A DNA stretch of 6,559 bases from Phenylobacterium sp. (GTDB taxonomy: Bacteria > Pseudomonadota > Alphaproteobacteria > Caulobacterales > Caulobacteraceae): contig JAQGIX010000011.1 of NCBI GenBank assembly GCA_028290925.1, positions 1 to 6,559 of the forward strand, in the 5' to 3' direction. Below are positions 5,227 through 6,559 of the stretch, in pieces (position 1 is the stretch's first letter; each line of letters starts with the position of its first letter). Both the position numbers and the translations under genes were made by a program. Below the pieces are notes generated by a model, which saw nothing but the letters and a program-made list of their open reading frames with translations, was not told where the DNA came from and did not search any database.

Positions 5227-5772
5227 CTAGCTCACCGCCTCGGGCCGCGCCTCCGCTGGGGCGACCCCACTGGAGTCGCTCACGCTCAGCACCGCGCCCT
5301 CCAGCTCCGCCGGCGTCGGCGCCTCGTAAACGCTTTCGAGCATTGCGAACATTTCCGGCGTCACCTCGGCGGCGAAGGTCTCGCCCCTGGTCGTGTTGCG
5401 GTCGGCGACGCGGGCGCGGCGGACGTCCTGGGGCGCATCGACGAAGTGCCACTGCAGCGACAGGCCCTTCGCCTCGGCGATCTGGCGGATGCGCTCCCGG
5501 TCGGTGCGGCGCATCGCGCCGATGTCGAGGACCACCGAGGCGCCGGCGGCCAGCACGGCCGTGGCGGTCGACCAGATCAGCGCGTCGCAGCGGCCCAGGC
5601 GCTCCACCATCCACCCGAACTCGATGGCGCCGCGGACGTCGGGGCCGAACAGGCGCGCGCCCCACTCGTCAAGGACGAAGGGCACGGCGCCCTCGCGCCG
5701 GGCCAGCGCGTGCGCGTAGGTCGTCTTCCCCGCCCCGCAGGGCCCGAAGATGACGTGGAGTGTGGCTGGCAT
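5227..5772 (-). CDS. P-loop NTPase / predicted kinase (AAA_33, COG0645-like)
   Basis: 181 residues from ATG 5772. Walker A GPCGAGKTT at 10-18 follows the first strand ATLHVIF. LDEWGARLFGPD (34-45) provides the conserved D/E after strand 2. ASVVLDIGAMRRTDRERIRQIAEAKG (78-103) is the typical strand-helix pair, and HFVDAPQDVRRARVADRN (109-126) is the family's lid region, with arginines 118, 119, 121 and 125 available for phosphate contact. This matches the small AAA_33 kinases related to the polynucleotide-kinase/zeta-toxin type fold; the phosphorylated substrate is unknown. The C-terminal ~25 residues are Ser/Ala/Glu-rich and probably disordered. An in-frame ATG at 5868 would add 32 polar residues lacking family similarity. 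5772 places the P-loop at the usual distance and has a purine-rich GGGAGGGGGAAG stretch upstream. The leader contains two alternative hairpins. Confidence 0.88.
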   Translation of the reverse strand: MPATLHVIFGPCGAGKTTYAHALARREGAVPFVLDEWGARLFGPDVRGAIEFGWMVERLGRCDALIWSTATAVLAAGASVVLDIGAMRRTDRERIRQIAEAKGLSLQWHFVDAPQDVRRARVADRNTTRGETFAAEVTPEMFAMLESVYEAPTPAELEGAVLSVSDSSGVAPAEARPEAVS

Positions 5773-5787
5773 GGCGCCCACTTCCCC

Positions 5788-5829
5788 CTCCCTTGAGCTA
5801 AAGGGAGCGCCGTCACGGTAACGCTCCCT
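5788..5829 (-). promoter_or_regulatory. Two mutually exclusive hairpins in the P-loop kinase leader
   Basis: In the minus-strand transcript, segment 1 AGGGAGCG (5829-5822) pairs perfectly with segment 2 CGCTCCCT (5809-5802), helped by an inner CCG/CGG stem around a TGA triloop. Segment 2, read as CTCCCTT (5807-5801), also pairs perfectly over 7 bp with segment 3 AAGGGAG (5794-5788) across the 6-nt loop TAGCTC. Segment 3 is the upstream part of the purine-rich ribosome-binding stretch of the ATG at 5772. So 1:2 pairing leaves the site open and 2:3 pairing partly covers it. The best-spaced Shine-Dalgarno (GGAAG, 5781-5785) lies just outside the stem, so blocking may be partial. The transcription start must lie beyond 5829 for this to work. 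Confidence 0.45.
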
Positions 5830-5945
5830 GCCGTCCAACGGCTCAGCTTGATCTTCGTTCCGCGACACACGACCGGGGACCGTTGCGCCTCTCGGGCAGG
5901 GCGGCCAGACGGGCGCGCATCAAGGCCAGGCAACGGAAGGTCCGC

Positions 5946-6052
5946 AACGGGTTGTGAGCGGACACCGTCCCAAGGTCAGGAAGCGGACCCGCCGCCGCAG
6001 CGTGCCCCGAGCGGACATCCAGAACGTCAGTGACGGGTGGAAAGGAGACGTT
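5946..6052 (+). repeat. Degenerate third copy of the dispersed repeat
   Basis: GGGTTGTGAGCGG (5949-5961) resembles GGGTCGTAAGCGG of copy A. The right part 6009-6049 aligns gap-free with copy B at 26 of 41 bases, sharing GAGCGGAC, a 5-nt spacer and GAACGTC, and ends in GACGTT as copy A does. It fills much of the 299-bp gene-free region 5773-6071, which also holds further GCGGAC motifs (5958, 5983, 6011) and one inverted GTCCGC (5940). Confidence 0.42.
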
Positions 6053-6071
6053 TCACGGTTAAGCTCGCCAG

Positions 6072-6559
6072 ATGGCTGCCGCCGCACAAGAACTGTACGA
6101 CAGCGATGCGCGCGACGACCCGTTCATCGCGGAATATGAGCGTGCCCGTGACTCACTCCACACATCGGAGTGGCGTCGCAGATTGGAGGAGTTGGAGCAG
6201 CTCGCCTACCGCGGCTCCATCATGAGCATCCTTCTAGTGTCGGACGCCATGCGCGACGGGTGGATGTACGATCAAGACCTTCCTGGCGCGGAGGCTTGGT
6301 ATCGAGTGGCGGTCGAGTCGGGGTCCGCGCGTGGACTGTTCGGGTTGGGCCTCACTCACCTCTTGATGGGGCGGTTTAGCGAAGCCGTCCAAGACCTCGA
6401 AGCGGCCATCGCTAGAAACTATCCGCCCGCGTACAACGCACTGGCGGGCATATATTTTCGTGGGGATGGTGTTCCGGTCGATCGGCCACGAGCAAGGCAC
6501 CTTTGGCGAAAGGGCGCTGCTATGGGTCACCTGCCCGCCAAGCGGAACTTGGTGCAGCA
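6072..6559 (+). CDS. Sel1-repeat (TPR-like) protein, N-terminal part (3' end outside window)
   Basis: An uninterrupted frame of 162 codons runs from ATG 6072 to the window edge. An in-frame stop (TAA 6060-6062) lies just upstream and no other start codon lies between, so the start is firm. Residues ~1-40 are acidic/basic helical (EYERARDSLHTSEWRRRLEE). Residues ~44-88 form a Sel1-like unit (LAYRG... AEAWYRVAVESGSARG), ~88-115 a TPR-like pair (LGLTHLLMGRFSEAVQDLEAA), and ~115-160 a clear Sel1 unit (YPPAYNALAGIYFRGDGV, then ARHLWRKGAAMGHLPAKRNL). Sel1 proteins are solenoid scaffolds for protein-protein contact; no signal peptide or TM is seen, so it is probably cytosolic. There is no Shine-Dalgarno at normal spacing; AAGGAG at 6042-6047 is 24 nt away. 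Codon use is less GC-biased than on the left of the window. Confidence 0.8.
   Translation, partial: MAAAAQELYDSDARDDPFIAEYERARDSLHTSEWRRRLEELEQLAYRGSIMSILLVSDAMRDGWMYDQDLPGAEAWYRVAVESGSARGLFGLGLTHLLMGRFSEAVQDLEAAIARNYPPAYNALAGIYFRGDGVPVDRPRARHLWRKGAAMGHLPAKRNLVQ

Noticed and set aside
5042..5230. 62-codon plus-strand frame starting MSADVKF
   Set aside because: It runs through repeat copy B, lacks consistent codon bias and overlaps the kinase stop; probably a repeat-derived spurious ORF.
5224..5233. Palindrome GAGCTAGCTC at the kinase stop codon
   Set aside because: Ten bases with no loop and no T-run; not a terminator.
5155..5796. 213-codon plus-strand frame opposite the P-loop kinase
   Set aside because: Shadow of a gene with an intact Walker A motif; the product is low-complexity Arg/Ala/Gly-rich.

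Overview
The window is very GC-rich with strongly GC-biased third codon positions. The protein types fit an alphaproteobacterium, most likely in the Caulobacterales (Caulobacter/Phenylobacterium/Brevundimonas type): a DivL/PleC-style kinase C-terminus, a GcvA-type LysR regulator and a terminase-small-subunit-like HTH protein. This placement is inferred from overall character; there is no rRNA or marker gene here.

Layout. Positions 1-561 hold the C-terminal half of a sensor histidine kinase. It is followed by a secreted methyltransferase-fold protein (613-1362), which converges on a LysR-family regulator (1370-2275, minus) with a 7-bp gap. Upstream of the regulator is a short divergent region with two dyads, then a doubtful small membrane ORF (2347-2664) whose tail runs into repeat-like DNA. 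Next is an unusual minus-strand protein made of four tandem HTH-like units (2579-3484). Divergent from it is a YdeI/OmdA-family protein (about 3725-4321). From about 4320 onward gene density drops and base composition is less extreme: a two-TM hypothetical membrane protein (4473-4994, minus), a P-loop kinase of the AAA_33/COG0645 type (5227-5772, minus), and the start of a Sel1-repeat protein (6072 to the window end, plus). That last frame is open at the edge and easy to miss because it has no stop codon.

Non-coding signals carry much of the interest. A dispersed repeat with conserved blocks occurs in direct orientation on both sides of the membrane-protein gene (4361-4463 and 5081-5162), with a degenerate third copy at 5946-6052. 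The P-loop kinase leader contains two mutually exclusive hairpins, one of which covers part of the ribosome-binding region, so it looks like a small RNA switch. The four-HTH gene has no Shine-Dalgarno but has a -10-like hexamer exactly six bases before its ATG, the geometry of a leaderless transcript, with a dyad over the -35. The LysR start codon lies inside a dyad with the T-N11-A form expected of LysR operators.

There is no evidence that the genes form one pathway. Apart from the kinase/methyltransferase pair, which are codirectional, they look like independent transcription units. No tRNA, rRNA, CRISPR array, insertion sequence or complete mobile element was seen.
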